DNA from: Bacteroidota bacterium
GTDB taxonomy: Bacteria; Bacteroidota; UBA10030; UBA6906
Direction of reading: 5' to 3'
Assembly: GCA_016844425.1 (NCBI GenBank)
Contig: JAERML010000076.1
Location: forward strand, 1-6,840
Length of the DNA stretch: 6,840 bases
The notes beneath the pieces are model-generated. The model did no database searches and was not told the DNA's origin. It saw only the letters and a program-made list of their open reading frames with translations. Every line of letters starts with the position of its first letter. Position 1 is the stretch's first letter. Of this stretch, positions 1 to 6,840 are shown piece by piece. The position numbers and the translations under genes were made by a program.

Positions 1-986
1 TGCGTATGCACCATCTGATGCCGGTTGATACACTCCATTGCCCGGTAGGTGGTGATGGTCATGCCATGTTTCCATCCGGCCGTGGTAACGACCCCCTGCC
101 GTGCAAGCGCTTTGATCGTTGCCCGAAATACGGGCGAGCCGACATAGTCGATGAAAATGCTGACGCCGAGACCGGACGTCAGTTCGTTTACCGTGGAGAG
201 GAACTTCTGTTCGGATTCGAGGTACGCCTTCTTGTACTCGAGGTCGATCTGGTATCGCTGATCGCTAAAGTCGAGATCGGGGAACTGTCTCCGGTCGATG
301 GGAATGATCCCCATCTTCTTGAACTCACACAAGCGTTCATCGTTTGCAGAGAGCATCGCCACACGGCACCCGCTGAACTTTGCCAGCGCGAGCTCTGCAT
401 ACGAGACGCCACCTCCCCAGCCCCACACGTGAGGAGCCGGACAATCTTCTTCTGTCATCTGGACCCGCCAGACATGATAGGCGAGATTCCAGTTGGACCA
501 TGCGGTAATGTATCGCAGCGAGAACGCCGCCCATTGTTGGGGAGTGAACCGTGAATTGTCGGGGAGAGGAATTACCTGATATTGGTGAAGCTTGGTTTGC
601 CGGGCGAGAAGCCCGATGGTTCCTTCGGCATCGTACCCGAGGATCTTTTCTGGATAGCCGAACTTGTCCCATTTCCCATTACAAAAAAGGAGTGCGATAT
701 CTCCTTCCTTAACCGTCGTAACTGCCTTGCCGCATTTGAGAATCCTGACAACACCGGCGTTCCCAATTACCACCTTCTCTTCTTTTCGCTGATGACAGAT
801 GTCCACCGGCTTCCGGTCAAGAGCGTGAGACATATTTCCTTCCCAACAGCCGTAGAGAGATTCGACGAGGACTTCCTGGTCGGTGATTTCTTCGAACGTG
901 TAATGCTCACGAACGAGTGTCGCGGGTTCAGTGCGCTTTGGGTCTTTGCCCTTGTACAGTACCCATGCCTCGGTGGTGACGGACAT
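1..986 (-). CDS. Zinc-type medium-chain dehydrogenase/reductase, crotonyl-CoA-reductase-like; C-terminus beyond left edge
   Basis: Reading the minus strand from the ATG at 986-984, the frame stays open for 328 codons to the window edge. The N-terminal GroES-like domain (about residues 30-165) shows GCWEGN at 46-51, where C47 sits at the usual catalytic-zinc cysteine position, then GNAGVV at 75-80, G86 and the EGD turn at 94-96. The Rossmann domain follows: VWGWGGGVS at 187-195 matches the VWGxxGGxG loop of crotonyl-CoA reductases, with a serine at the last glycine position. A strand end with SANDER at about 214-219 and FIDYVG at 278-283 come next. Family members run to about 420 residues, so roughly 90 are probably missing. 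AGGGGG at 996-991, four bases before the ATG, serves as ribosome binding site. The family performs NAD(P)H-dependent reduction or oxidation of alcohols, enones or enoyl-CoA. The substrate here cannot be read from sequence, and the resemblance to crotonyl-CoA reductase is from memory of motifs. The gene is divergent from nadE. Confidence 0.82.
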   Translation of the reverse strand, partial: MSVTTEAWVLYKGKDPKRTEPATLVREHYTFEEITDQEVLVESLYGCWEGNMSHALDRKPVDICHQRKEEKVVIGNAGVVRILKCGKAVTTVKEGDIALLFCNGKWDKFGYPEKILGYDAEGTIGLLARQTKLHQYQVIPLPDNSRFTPQQWAAFSLRYITAWSNWNLAYHVWRVQMTEEDCPAPHVWGWGGGVSYAELALAKFSGCRVAMLSANDERLCEFKKMGIIPIDRRQFPDLDFSDQRYQIDLEYKKAYLESEQKFLSTVNELTSGLGVSIFIDYVGSPVFRATIKALARQGVVTTAGWKHGMTITTYRAMECINRHQMVHT

Positions 987-1202
987 ATCTCCCCCTAACG
1001 AAGATGTGTAAAAGAACGAATGATGACCGGTGATGATGAAGTCGGGGACAGGAAGTGTGCGAATGCATTATGATGAATCGACAAGCCGGGATTAGTGACT
1101 TGCAACACTCATCGGCGAACTTGTGCGCTGTTCCCCGAACGGGAAAATCGGGAGGGCGATCGCTAAGTTGAATTCCACAAACCATTTTAGTAGCTTTGTC
1201 CC
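987..1202. other. Divergent intergenic spacer between the dehydrogenase and nadE
   Basis: These 216 bases separate two divergent start codons, so they should hold promoters for both genes. For the plus strand a Bacteroidota-type promoter motif is visible at 1168-1198. For the minus strand I see a ribosome binding site at 996-991 but no convincing -35/-10 pair. An imperfect inverted repeat at 1131-1146 (CCCG-AA-CGGG core flanked by TT/AA, one mismatch per arm) could be an operator or chance. A single GCGATCGC palindrome lies at 1156-1163. No RNA gene or small ORF stands out. Confidence 0.6.
1168..1198 (+). promoter_or_regulatory. Candidate nadE promoter, Bacteroidota-type TTG / TAnnTTTG
   Basis: TTG at 1168-1170 is followed after 20 bases by TAGCTTTG at 1191-1198, which fits the -33 TTTG / -7 TAnnTTTG pattern recognised by the Bacteroidota primary sigma factor. 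The predicted transcription start would fall at about 1203-1206, on or next to the nadE ATG. This is a motif match only. Short motifs occur by chance, and the groESL promoter in the same window looks like ordinary sigma70. Confidence 0.45.
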
Positions 1203-2045
1203 ATGGAATCCGTAGTCCACCACACCGAAGACCTCTCGCTCAATGCCGCCATTGTCCGGAAACTCCTCGTGGATTTTCTCCGGGATGAGATTCACGGCGC
1301 CGGATTCCGGAAGGGGGTTCTTGGTCTATCCGGGGGGATCGATTCGACTGTCGCGGCATACCTCGCTGCGGAAGCCCTGGGGAAGGAGAATGTTCTCGGG
1401 GTAATCATGCCGTACAGGACAAGCAACCCGCAAAGTCGTGTGGATGCTGAACGTGTGGCAGCTTCGCTTGGGATTCAAACCGAAGTCGTGGACATCACTC
1501 CGATGGTGGACCCTCTGCTCGAAAGAGGGAAAATCCTGGATCCGGTGCGCGCCGGAAATATCATGGCACGGCAGCGGATGATTATTCTGTACGATTACTC
1601 TCACAAGGAGGCTGCCCTGGTCATCGGTACCAGCAACAAAACCGAAATCTTCCTTGGCTACGGGACGCTCTTTGGCGATACCGCCTCTGCTCTGAACCCG
1701 CTCGGTGATTTGTACAAAACGCAGGTCTGGCAGCTTGCCAGGGCCCTTAATGTTCCGCAAAACATTATTGACAAGAAACCATCTGCAGATCTCTGGGAAG
1801 GACAAACGGACGAAGGAGAGTTGGGGTTCACCTATACGCAAGCGGATCATCTTCTCTATAACATGATTGACGAGCGACGGAGCGAGTCGGAACTTGTCGC
1901 AATGGGCTTTCAGCCGGAGTTTGTACGCACTGTCAAGGACAAGGTGAAGAAGAGTCAGTTTAAACGCAGGCCCCCGCTGATCGCCAAAATCTCCCATCGC
2001 ACCGTCAACGTCGACTTTCGCTATCCCCGAGACTGGGGGATGTGA
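1203..2045 (+). CDS. nadE: NH3-dependent NAD+ synthetase
   Basis: This enzyme makes NAD+ from deamido-NAD+ (nicotinic acid adenine dinucleotide), ATP and ammonia, the last step of NAD synthesis, in the cytoplasm as a dimer. At 280 residues it is a synthetase domain alone, with no N-terminal nitrilase-type glutaminase domain, so free ammonia is the expected nitrogen donor. The PP-loop SGGIDS is at 43-48. GTSNKTE (142-148), the GD pair at 158-159, NPLGDLYKTQV (165-175), KKPSADLW (191-198) with GQTDEGELG (200-208), and RPPLIAKISHR (256-266) are all family hallmarks. The ATG at 1203 is the first possible start, because an in-frame TAG sits at 1191-1193. No Shine-Dalgarno sequence precedes it. The next in-frame alternative, GTG at 1269, would cut a conserved helix. 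It heads a tight run with rsmI (29-base gap) and the GH13 gene. Confidence 0.96.
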   Translation: MESVVHHTEDLSLNAAIVRKLLVDFLRDEIHGAGFRKGVLGLSGGIDSTVAAYLAAEALGKENVLGVIMPYRTSNPQSRVDAERVAASLGIQTEVVDITPMVDPLLERGKILDPVRAGNIMARQRMIILYDYSHKEAALVIGTSNKTEIFLGYGTLFGDTASALNPLGDLYKTQVWQLARALNVPQNIIDKKPSADLWEGQTDEGELGFTYTQADHLLYNMIDERRSESELVAMGFQPEFVRTVKDKVKKSQFKRRPPLIAKISHRTVNVDFRYPRDWGM

Positions 2046-2074
2046 GTTCGATGGTCCATCAGCAACCCGTATGA

Positions 2075-2797
2075 ATGAGTGAGACCATAGAGCCGGGTGC
2101 TCTCTACATCGTCAGCACCCCCATCGGGAACCTGGACGACATCACTCTCCGCGCAATACGAATCCTTGGCAGTGTTGACCTGGTTGCGGCAGAAGACACG
2201 CGCAAAACCAAATTCCTGCTGGACCATCTTTCCATTACAAAACCTCTGATCAGCTTTTATACCTACAATGAAGCACGACGCGTTCCAGAACTCATTGATA
2301 TGCTCAAGGCGGGGAAGTCCGTTGCTCTTGTGACCGATGCCGGCACACCAGGAGTTTCCGACCCGGCGTATTCGATTGTTCACGCTGCTGTTGCACGAGG
2401 CGTGAGGGTCATACCAATCCCCGGTGCAAGTGCCGTGCTTGCTGCACTCGTTGCCAGCGGGCTTCCAACTGACCGCTTCGTTTTTGAGGGCTTTCTTCCA
2501 GTCAAGAAAGGAAGGAAAACGAAACTCGAGAGTCTTCGGGGGGAAGAGCGGACGATGGTCTTCTATGAATCTCCTTTCAGAGTGGAAAGAACACTGGAAG
2601 ATGTCAGACAGAATTTCGGCGACAGGCAGGTTGCCGTTGTTCGTGAGTTGACAAAGAAATTCGAGCAGGTCCTTCGGGGAAAAGTGTCCGATGTCCTGAG
2701 CCGGATCAAAGGGAAATCGTTGAAAGGCGAGTTTGTCCTTGTTGTTGCCGGTGCATCGTATGTGGACCGCGAACCTGTGAGGATAGTACCTGAGTAG
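2075..2797 (+). CDS. rsmI: 16S rRNA (cytidine(1402)-2'-O)-methyltransferase
   Basis: RsmI uses S-adenosylmethionine to methylate the ribose 2'-OH of C1402 in the decoding centre of 16S rRNA, next to the base methylated by RsmH. The protein belongs to the tetrapyrrole-methylase fold. Diagnostic motifs are YIVSTPIGNLDD (11-22), AEDTRKT (39-45), TDAGTPGVSDP (87-97), IPIPGASA (113-120), FEGFLPVKKGRK (137-148) and VFYESPFR (162-169). At 240 residues it is shorter than the E. coli protein (about 286), lacking part of the C-terminal region, as in many non-proteobacterial homologues. The ATG at 2075 is fixed by an in-frame TGA at 2072-2074 directly before it and by the YIVSTPIGN motif at residue 11. 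No Shine-Dalgarno sequence is visible, so translation may be coupled to nadE termination 29 bases upstream or use an SD-independent route. Confidence 0.96.
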   Translation: MSETIEPGALYIVSTPIGNLDDITLRAIRILGSVDLVAAEDTRKTKFLLDHLSITKPLISFYTYNEARRVPELIDMLKAGKSVALVTDAGTPGVSDPAYSIVHAAVARGVRVIPIPGASAVLAALVASGLPTDRFVFEGFLPVKKGRKTKLESLRGEERTMVFYESPFRVERTLEDVRQNFGDRQVAVVRELTKKFEQVLRGKVSDVLSRIKGKSLKGEFVLVVAGASYVDREPVRIVPE

Positions 2798-2798
2798 G

Positions 2799-4391
2799 TT
2801 GAGCACGACTAAATACACCCGGAATTCTTCGGCAGCCATGCCACCACAATCGAATGGAGTTCCCCGACTGACGCGCACCGCACACCCGCTGGTGTACGAA
2901 ATAAATGCACGCGTCCTTGTGAACGAGCTCTCGAACGTCGCGGGGAAACGTATCACGCTTGCTACAATACCCGATCCGATTCTCGACGAATGGGCCTCCC
3001 TTGGTTTTGATGCAGTATGGCTCATGGGGGTATGGACCACAGGTGCAATCGGTCTGCAAATGGCTTTGCACCACGAAGGGTTGCTGAAAGATTACTCCCG
3101 TGTCTTGCAGGATTTCACCACGGCAGACGTCATAGGTTCCCCCTATGCCGTAAAATCATACACGGTCTCCCGGGTTCTCGGAGGGAATGAAGCTCTACTC
3201 ACTCTGCGGAAACGACTGCAAAAGCGGGGGCTCGGCCTCATTCTCGACTTCGTGGTAAACCACACGGCAAGAGACCATCGGTGGGTCTCCCAACATCCCG
3301 AGTACTATATCAATGGTGTGGATGGCGATGATGTGAACCGGCCGGGGCTCTATTTCGCAATCAAGACAGCGAAGGGAAAACGGGTGCTTGCTTTTGGCAA
3401 GGATCCACACTTCCCCGGTTGGACCGATACAGCACAGCTCAACTATTGTCGTCCCGACACGAGATCGGCAGTCATCAAGGATCTTCAGAAAATTGCAGCG
3501 TTGTGTGACGGTGTCCGCTGTGACATGGCAATGCTTGTGGTTCAGGATGTGTTTCAGCGAACCTGGGGTGATCGAGCGCTTCCGGAGAAGCTTGAGCCGG
3601 CAGATGGTGAGTTCTGGAGTGAGGCGGTCTCAACTGTGCGGAAGAAGAACCCCGGGTTCATTTTTATGGCAGAAGCATACTGGAATCTGGAGTGGCAGCT
3701 CCAGCAGCTTGGATTCAATTACACATATGATAAGACTTTATATGACCGGCTCCTGAAGGAAGGTGCAAGCTCTGTCTACGATCACTTGAAGGCAGAGATG
3801 GATTATCAGAAAAAATCGGTCCGGTTCATCGAGAACCACGACGAAGTGCGTGCAGCTCATGCTCTTCCCTCTGAAGCCTGGAACTCGGCCGCCGCGACGG
3901 TAATGGCAACAGTACCGGGAATGGCATTGTTCCATGAAGGGCAACTGGATGGGAGAAAAATAAAGTTGCCAGTCCAACTCGGCCGGCGTCCCACTGAGCA
4001 AGTATCTGGACCGCTGAGGACGTTCTATACGAGGCTCCTCGCCTGTGTTGTTCATCCGGTGTTCCAACAGGGCACGTGGAAGCTGCTTGGCGCAAAACCA
4101 GCCTGGCACGAGAATCACTCATGGCAGAATTTCCTGGCATTTTGGTGGCATGAAAAATCCAGCGGCACACGCATGATTGTTGTAAACTATGCCCCGCACA
4201 ATGGCCAATGCTATATCCAGCTCGAACTTGAAGGAGTGGAGGGACGGCAGGTAGAGTTCCGTGACCTCCTCGGTACCGCTGTCCACGTCCGGGAGAGGTC
4301 GGCCCTAACCACCAAAGGGATGTACTTCGATCTCCCCGGATACGCGATTCACCTCTTCGATGTCCAGTCTTCAAGAAAGTCCCCTCTGTAA
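2799..4391 (+). CDS. GH13 alpha-amylase-family glycosidase or transglycosidase, cytoplasmic, subfamily unclear
   Basis: The 530-residue product has a GH13 (beta/alpha)8 barrel at about 31-385 and a C-terminal beta-sandwich at about 430-525. The four conserved regions are present: DFVVNH at 150-155; GVRCDMA at 238-244 with R240 and nucleophile D242; FMAEAYW at 289-295 with acid/base E292; and FIENHDE at 343-349 with H347 and D348. It should therefore be catalytically active on alpha-glucans or related sugars. Domain B is short, the N-terminus (AVWLMGVWTTG at 72-82) resembles an uncharacterised GH13 subgroup, and no signal peptide is seen, which implies intracellular action such as on storage glucan or maltodextrin. 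Hydrolase cannot be told from transferase here. The start is uncertain: TTG 2799 lies one base after the rsmI stop, ATG 2838 (residue 14) is an alternative, and neither has a good ribosome binding site. An in-frame TAG at 2784-2786 limits the upstream extent. Translation is probably coupled to rsmI. Confidence 0.88.
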   Translation: MSTTKYTRNSSAAMPPQSNGVPRLTRTAHPLVYEINARVLVNELSNVAGKRITLATIPDPILDEWASLGFDAVWLMGVWTTGAIGLQMALHHEGLLKDYSRVLQDFTTADVIGSPYAVKSYTVSRVLGGNEALLTLRKRLQKRGLGLILDFVVNHTARDHRWVSQHPEYYINGVDGDDVNRPGLYFAIKTAKGKRVLAFGKDPHFPGWTDTAQLNYCRPDTRSAVIKDLQKIAALCDGVRCDMAMLVVQDVFQRTWGDRALPEKLEPADGEFWSEAVSTVRKKNPGFIFMAEAYWNLEWQLQQLGFNYTYDKTLYDRLLKEGASSVYDHLKAEMDYQKKSVRFIENHDEVRAAHALPSEAWNSAAATVMATVPGMALFHEGQLDGRKIKLPVQLGRRPTEQVSGPLRTFYTRLLACVVHPVFQQGTWKLLGAKPAWHENHSWQNFLAFWWHEKSSGTRMIVVNYAPHNGQCYIQLELEGVEGRQVEFRDLLGTAVHVRERSALTTKGMYFDLPGYAIHLFDVQSSRKSPL

Positions 4392-4425
4392 TCGGCGTCT
4401 CTGTCGAGATTTTCATCACACTCTC

Positions 4426-4453
4426 TTGACTTTCTCCAATAATGCTATATATT
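4426..4453 (+). promoter_or_regulatory. groESL promoter, sigma70-like
   Basis: TTGACT at 4426-4431 and TATATT at 4448-4453 are separated by 16 bases, a good vegetative -35/-10 pair. Transcription would begin at about 4459-4461, inside the CIRCE operator, leaving an untranslated leader of about 95 bases. The nearby GCTATATATT stretch also allows the -10 to slide by two bases. The arrangement of promoter then CIRCE then groES is the classic HrcA-controlled layout. No heat-shock sigma32-type promoter is evident. Confidence 0.8.
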
Positions 4454-4454
4454 G

Positions 4455-4481
4455 TTAGCACTCATCTATCGGGAGTGCCAA
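4455..4481 (+). promoter_or_regulatory. CIRCE operator (HrcA binding site)
   Basis: TTAGCACTC at 4455-4463, a nine-base spacer, and GAGTGCCAA at 4473-4481 match the CIRCE consensus TTAGCACTC-N9-GAGTGCTAA with one mismatch (C for T at 4479). CIRCE is bound by the repressor HrcA, whose folding depends on GroEL, so groESL is derepressed when chaperonin is occupied by unfolded protein. The operator begins just after the -10 box and covers the predicted start of transcription, so bound HrcA would block initiation. The hrcA gene itself is not in this window. Confidence 0.95.
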
Positions 4482-4501
4482 AGCCATCATACTGGCGCCC
4501 C

Positions 4502-4520
4502 AATGACCGCATAAGTCATT
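4502..4520 (+). repeat. Small inverted repeat in the groES leader
   Basis: AATGAC at 4502-4507 and GTCATT at 4515-4520 form a perfect six-pair arm around a seven-base loop (4508-4514), inside the predicted leader and 24 bases before the AGGAGGT ribosome binding site. The stem is AT-rich and would be only marginally stable. It does not pair with the ribosome binding site. A role in mRNA stability is possible but unsupported. Confidence 0.35.
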
Positions 4521-4554
4521 CAATTCTAATAACATACAATAACAGGAGGTTTCT

Positions 4555-4839
4555 ATGAAAGTTAAGCCATTGGCCGACCGAATCGTCATCAAGCCTGCGC
4601 AGGCAGAGGAGAAGACGAAGGGCGGCATCATCCTGCCCGATACTGCAAAGGAGAAGCCGGTCATCGGAGAAGTGGTCGCTGTTGGACCTGGCAAAATTGC
4701 CGATGACGGAAAGAAGATCCTGCTTGAAGTCAAGGTGGGGGACAAGGTCCTCTACGGCAAGTATTCCGGAACTGAGATCACCATCGAAGGTGAGGAGTTC
4801 CTGATCATGCGCGAAGCGGATGTATTCGCAATTGTGTAG
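4555..4839 (+). CDS. groES: Co-chaperonin GroES (Cpn10)
   Basis: GroES forms the heptameric lid that closes the GroEL folding chamber in the cytoplasm, in an ATP-dependent cycle. The 94-residue length is standard. [14 protein letters not shown] opens the protein; the mobile loop (about 16-34) contains GGIILP at 23-28, whose I25-I26-L27 contacts the GroEL apical domain; the roof hairpin lies near 46-54; and [15 protein letters not shown] and the final strand complete the fold. The start is clear: AGGAGGT at 4544-4550, four bases before the ATG. It is the first gene of the CIRCE-controlled groESL operon, with groEL 51 bases downstream. The strong ribosome binding site contrasts with the SD-less genes upstream and fits a highly expressed protein. 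Confidence 0.98.
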   Translation: MKVKPLADRIVIKPAQAEEKTKGGIILPDTAKEKPVIGEVVAVGPGKIADDGKKILLEVKVGDKVLYGKYSGTEITIEGEEFLIMREADVFAIV

Positions 4840-4872
4840 TCTCGCTGTTCATCACAAACCGAATTTGCCTAA

Positions 4873-6531
<1,659 letters not shown>

Positions 6532-6557
6532 GCCATCTCCAAACCAGTTACAAAGCG

Positions 6558-6603
6558 AAGCCCTCGTCCCGACGCAAGTTGTGGCGAGGGTTTTGTCTTT
6601 TTT
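6558..6603 (+). terminator. Intrinsic terminator of groESL with GCAA tetraloop
   Basis: Arms 6558-6573 and 6578-6593 pair over 16 positions with a single C/T mismatch and three G-U wobbles, closed by the tetraloop GCAA (6574-6577), a GNRA-type loop. The core CCCTCG/CGAGGG is GC-rich, and a T-rich run (6591-6603, ending in six T) follows at once. It lies 27 bases after the groEL stop and should end the operon transcript efficiently. Confidence 0.93.
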
Positions 6604-6607
6604 GAGA

Positions 6608-6621
6608 CTTTCTGCAGAAAG
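6608..6621. repeat. 14-base perfect palindrome
   Basis: CTTTCTGCAGAAAG reads the same on both strands with no central spacer. It lies just after the groESL terminator and three bases before an isolated TTGACA, so it could be a dimeric regulator's operator for a gene beyond the right edge. It could equally be chance in AT-rich DNA. No regulator can be named. Confidence 0.4.
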
Positions 6622-6809
6622 AGCTTGACATAGACAATTTTTCTCGTGTCATTGGTGCGCCCAATCCGTTCCTACACACACCCGAAAATCTCCGCTTTCT
6701 CGTCTGGAAACTTTGAGCAGAAAATCCACACCATCGGACCCGGTCCCATCATCCAACTCACAAACATTCTCTTCCCGGTTCGGCAGTGTCTCAGTTTGCG
6801 AATCCACGT

Positions 6810-6833
6810 CAGGCTGAGCGAAGTCGAAGCCTG
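6810..6833. repeat. Hairpin repeat unit at right edge (TTCGACTTCGCTCAG type)
   Basis: CAGGCT at 6810-6815 and AGCCTG at 6828-6833 form a perfect six-pair stem around GAGCGAAGTCGA. The reverse complement contains CTTCGACTTCGCTCAGCC, a string I recall as a dispersed intergenic repeat in several environmental bacterial lineages, often marked by spurious peptides with 'FDFAQPD'. Only one copy lies in this window, so its repeat status here rests on recall. It may continue past the edge. Confidence 0.55.
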
Positions 6834-6840
6834 TCATACG

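Larger units (their letters stand above)
6604..6840. other. Intergenic tail with no convincing gene
   Basis: No ORF here has a recognisable product. The longest is a 62-codon minus-strand frame (6649-6837) whose N-terminus, MTGFDFAQPD, is simply the translation of the edge repeat, so I do not call it. TTGACA at 6625-6630 is a perfect -35 hexamer, but no good -10 stands 16-18 bases downstream (GTCATT is the nearest), so any promoter is doubtful. The 14-base palindrome and the edge hairpin are listed separately. No tRNA-like fold was seen. Confidence 0.55.

Noticed and set aside
6..998. Plus-strand ORFs across the left region (6-554 and 582-998)
   Set aside because: They are antisense shadows of the dehydrogenase, whose minus-strand frame is open throughout and shows clear motifs.
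1156..1163. GCGATCGC octamer as a HIP1-type repeat
   Set aside because: I noticed it only in this spacer; HIP1 is defined by high density, mainly in cyanobacteria, and nothing else here suggests that group.
2050..2060. GATGG-T-CCATC inverted repeat between nadE and rsmI as terminator or operator
   Set aside because: The five-base arms have a one-base centre that cannot form a hairpin, and no T-run follows. It is likely chance.
2021..3040. 339-codon minus-strand ORF opposite rsmI and the GH13 gene
   Set aside because: It is antisense to two confidently recognised genes, and its translation is rich in Cys, His and Arg with no domain, as expected of a shadow frame.
4482..4554. RNA thermometer in the groES leader
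   Set aside because: AGGAGGT at 4544-4550 has no complementary U-rich or ROSE-like partner in the leader; the only hairpin (4502-4520) leaves it free. CIRCE explains heat control.
6649..6837. 62-codon minus-strand ORF as a small protein
   Set aside because: Its N-terminus is the translation of the edge repeat (FDFAQPD), it has no ribosome binding site I can see, and no family resemblance.

Overview
The window is ordinary bacterial chromosome with moderate GC. It holds six protein-coding genes: one on the minus strand that runs off the left edge, and five on the plus strand. Two clues, both weak, point to the Bacteroidota/Chlorobiota/Ignavibacteriota group. First, nadE and rsmI have no Shine-Dalgarno sequence, and a TTG-N20-TAnnTTTG promoter-like motif lies just before nadE. 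Second, a short hairpin repeat of the 'CTTCGACTTCGCTCAGCCTG' type lies at the right edge; I recall such repeats from intergenic DNA of several environmental lineages. I cannot assign a genus.

Layout. Positions 1-986 (minus) encode the first 328 residues of a zinc-type medium-chain dehydrogenase/reductase, distantly like crotonyl-CoA reductases. A 216-base divergent spacer (987-1202) separates it from a plus-strand run of three closely packed genes: nadE (ammonia-dependent NAD+ synthetase), rsmI (16S rRNA C1402 2'-O-methyltransferase) and a cytoplasmic GH13 alpha-amylase-family protein. The gaps are 29 bases and 1 base, so they are probably co-transcribed. Their functions (cofactor synthesis, ribosome modification, glucan metabolism) do not form an obvious pathway.

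A 163-base spacer then carries a complete heat-shock control region: a sigma70-like promoter, a CIRCE operator (one mismatch from consensus) overlapping the predicted transcription start, and a leader of about 95 bases. This drives groES-groEL, which ends in a strong intrinsic terminator with a GCAA tetraloop. The last ~240 bases have no convincing gene. They hold a 14-base palindrome, an isolated TTGACA, and the repeat hairpin at the edge.

I found no CRISPR array, mobile element, RNA gene or defence system, and nothing that amounts to a previously undescribed system. The points most worth a second look are a probable leaderless nadE transcript, the divergent dehydrogenase, the uncharacterised GH13 protein with a TTG start one base after rsmI, and the edge repeat.
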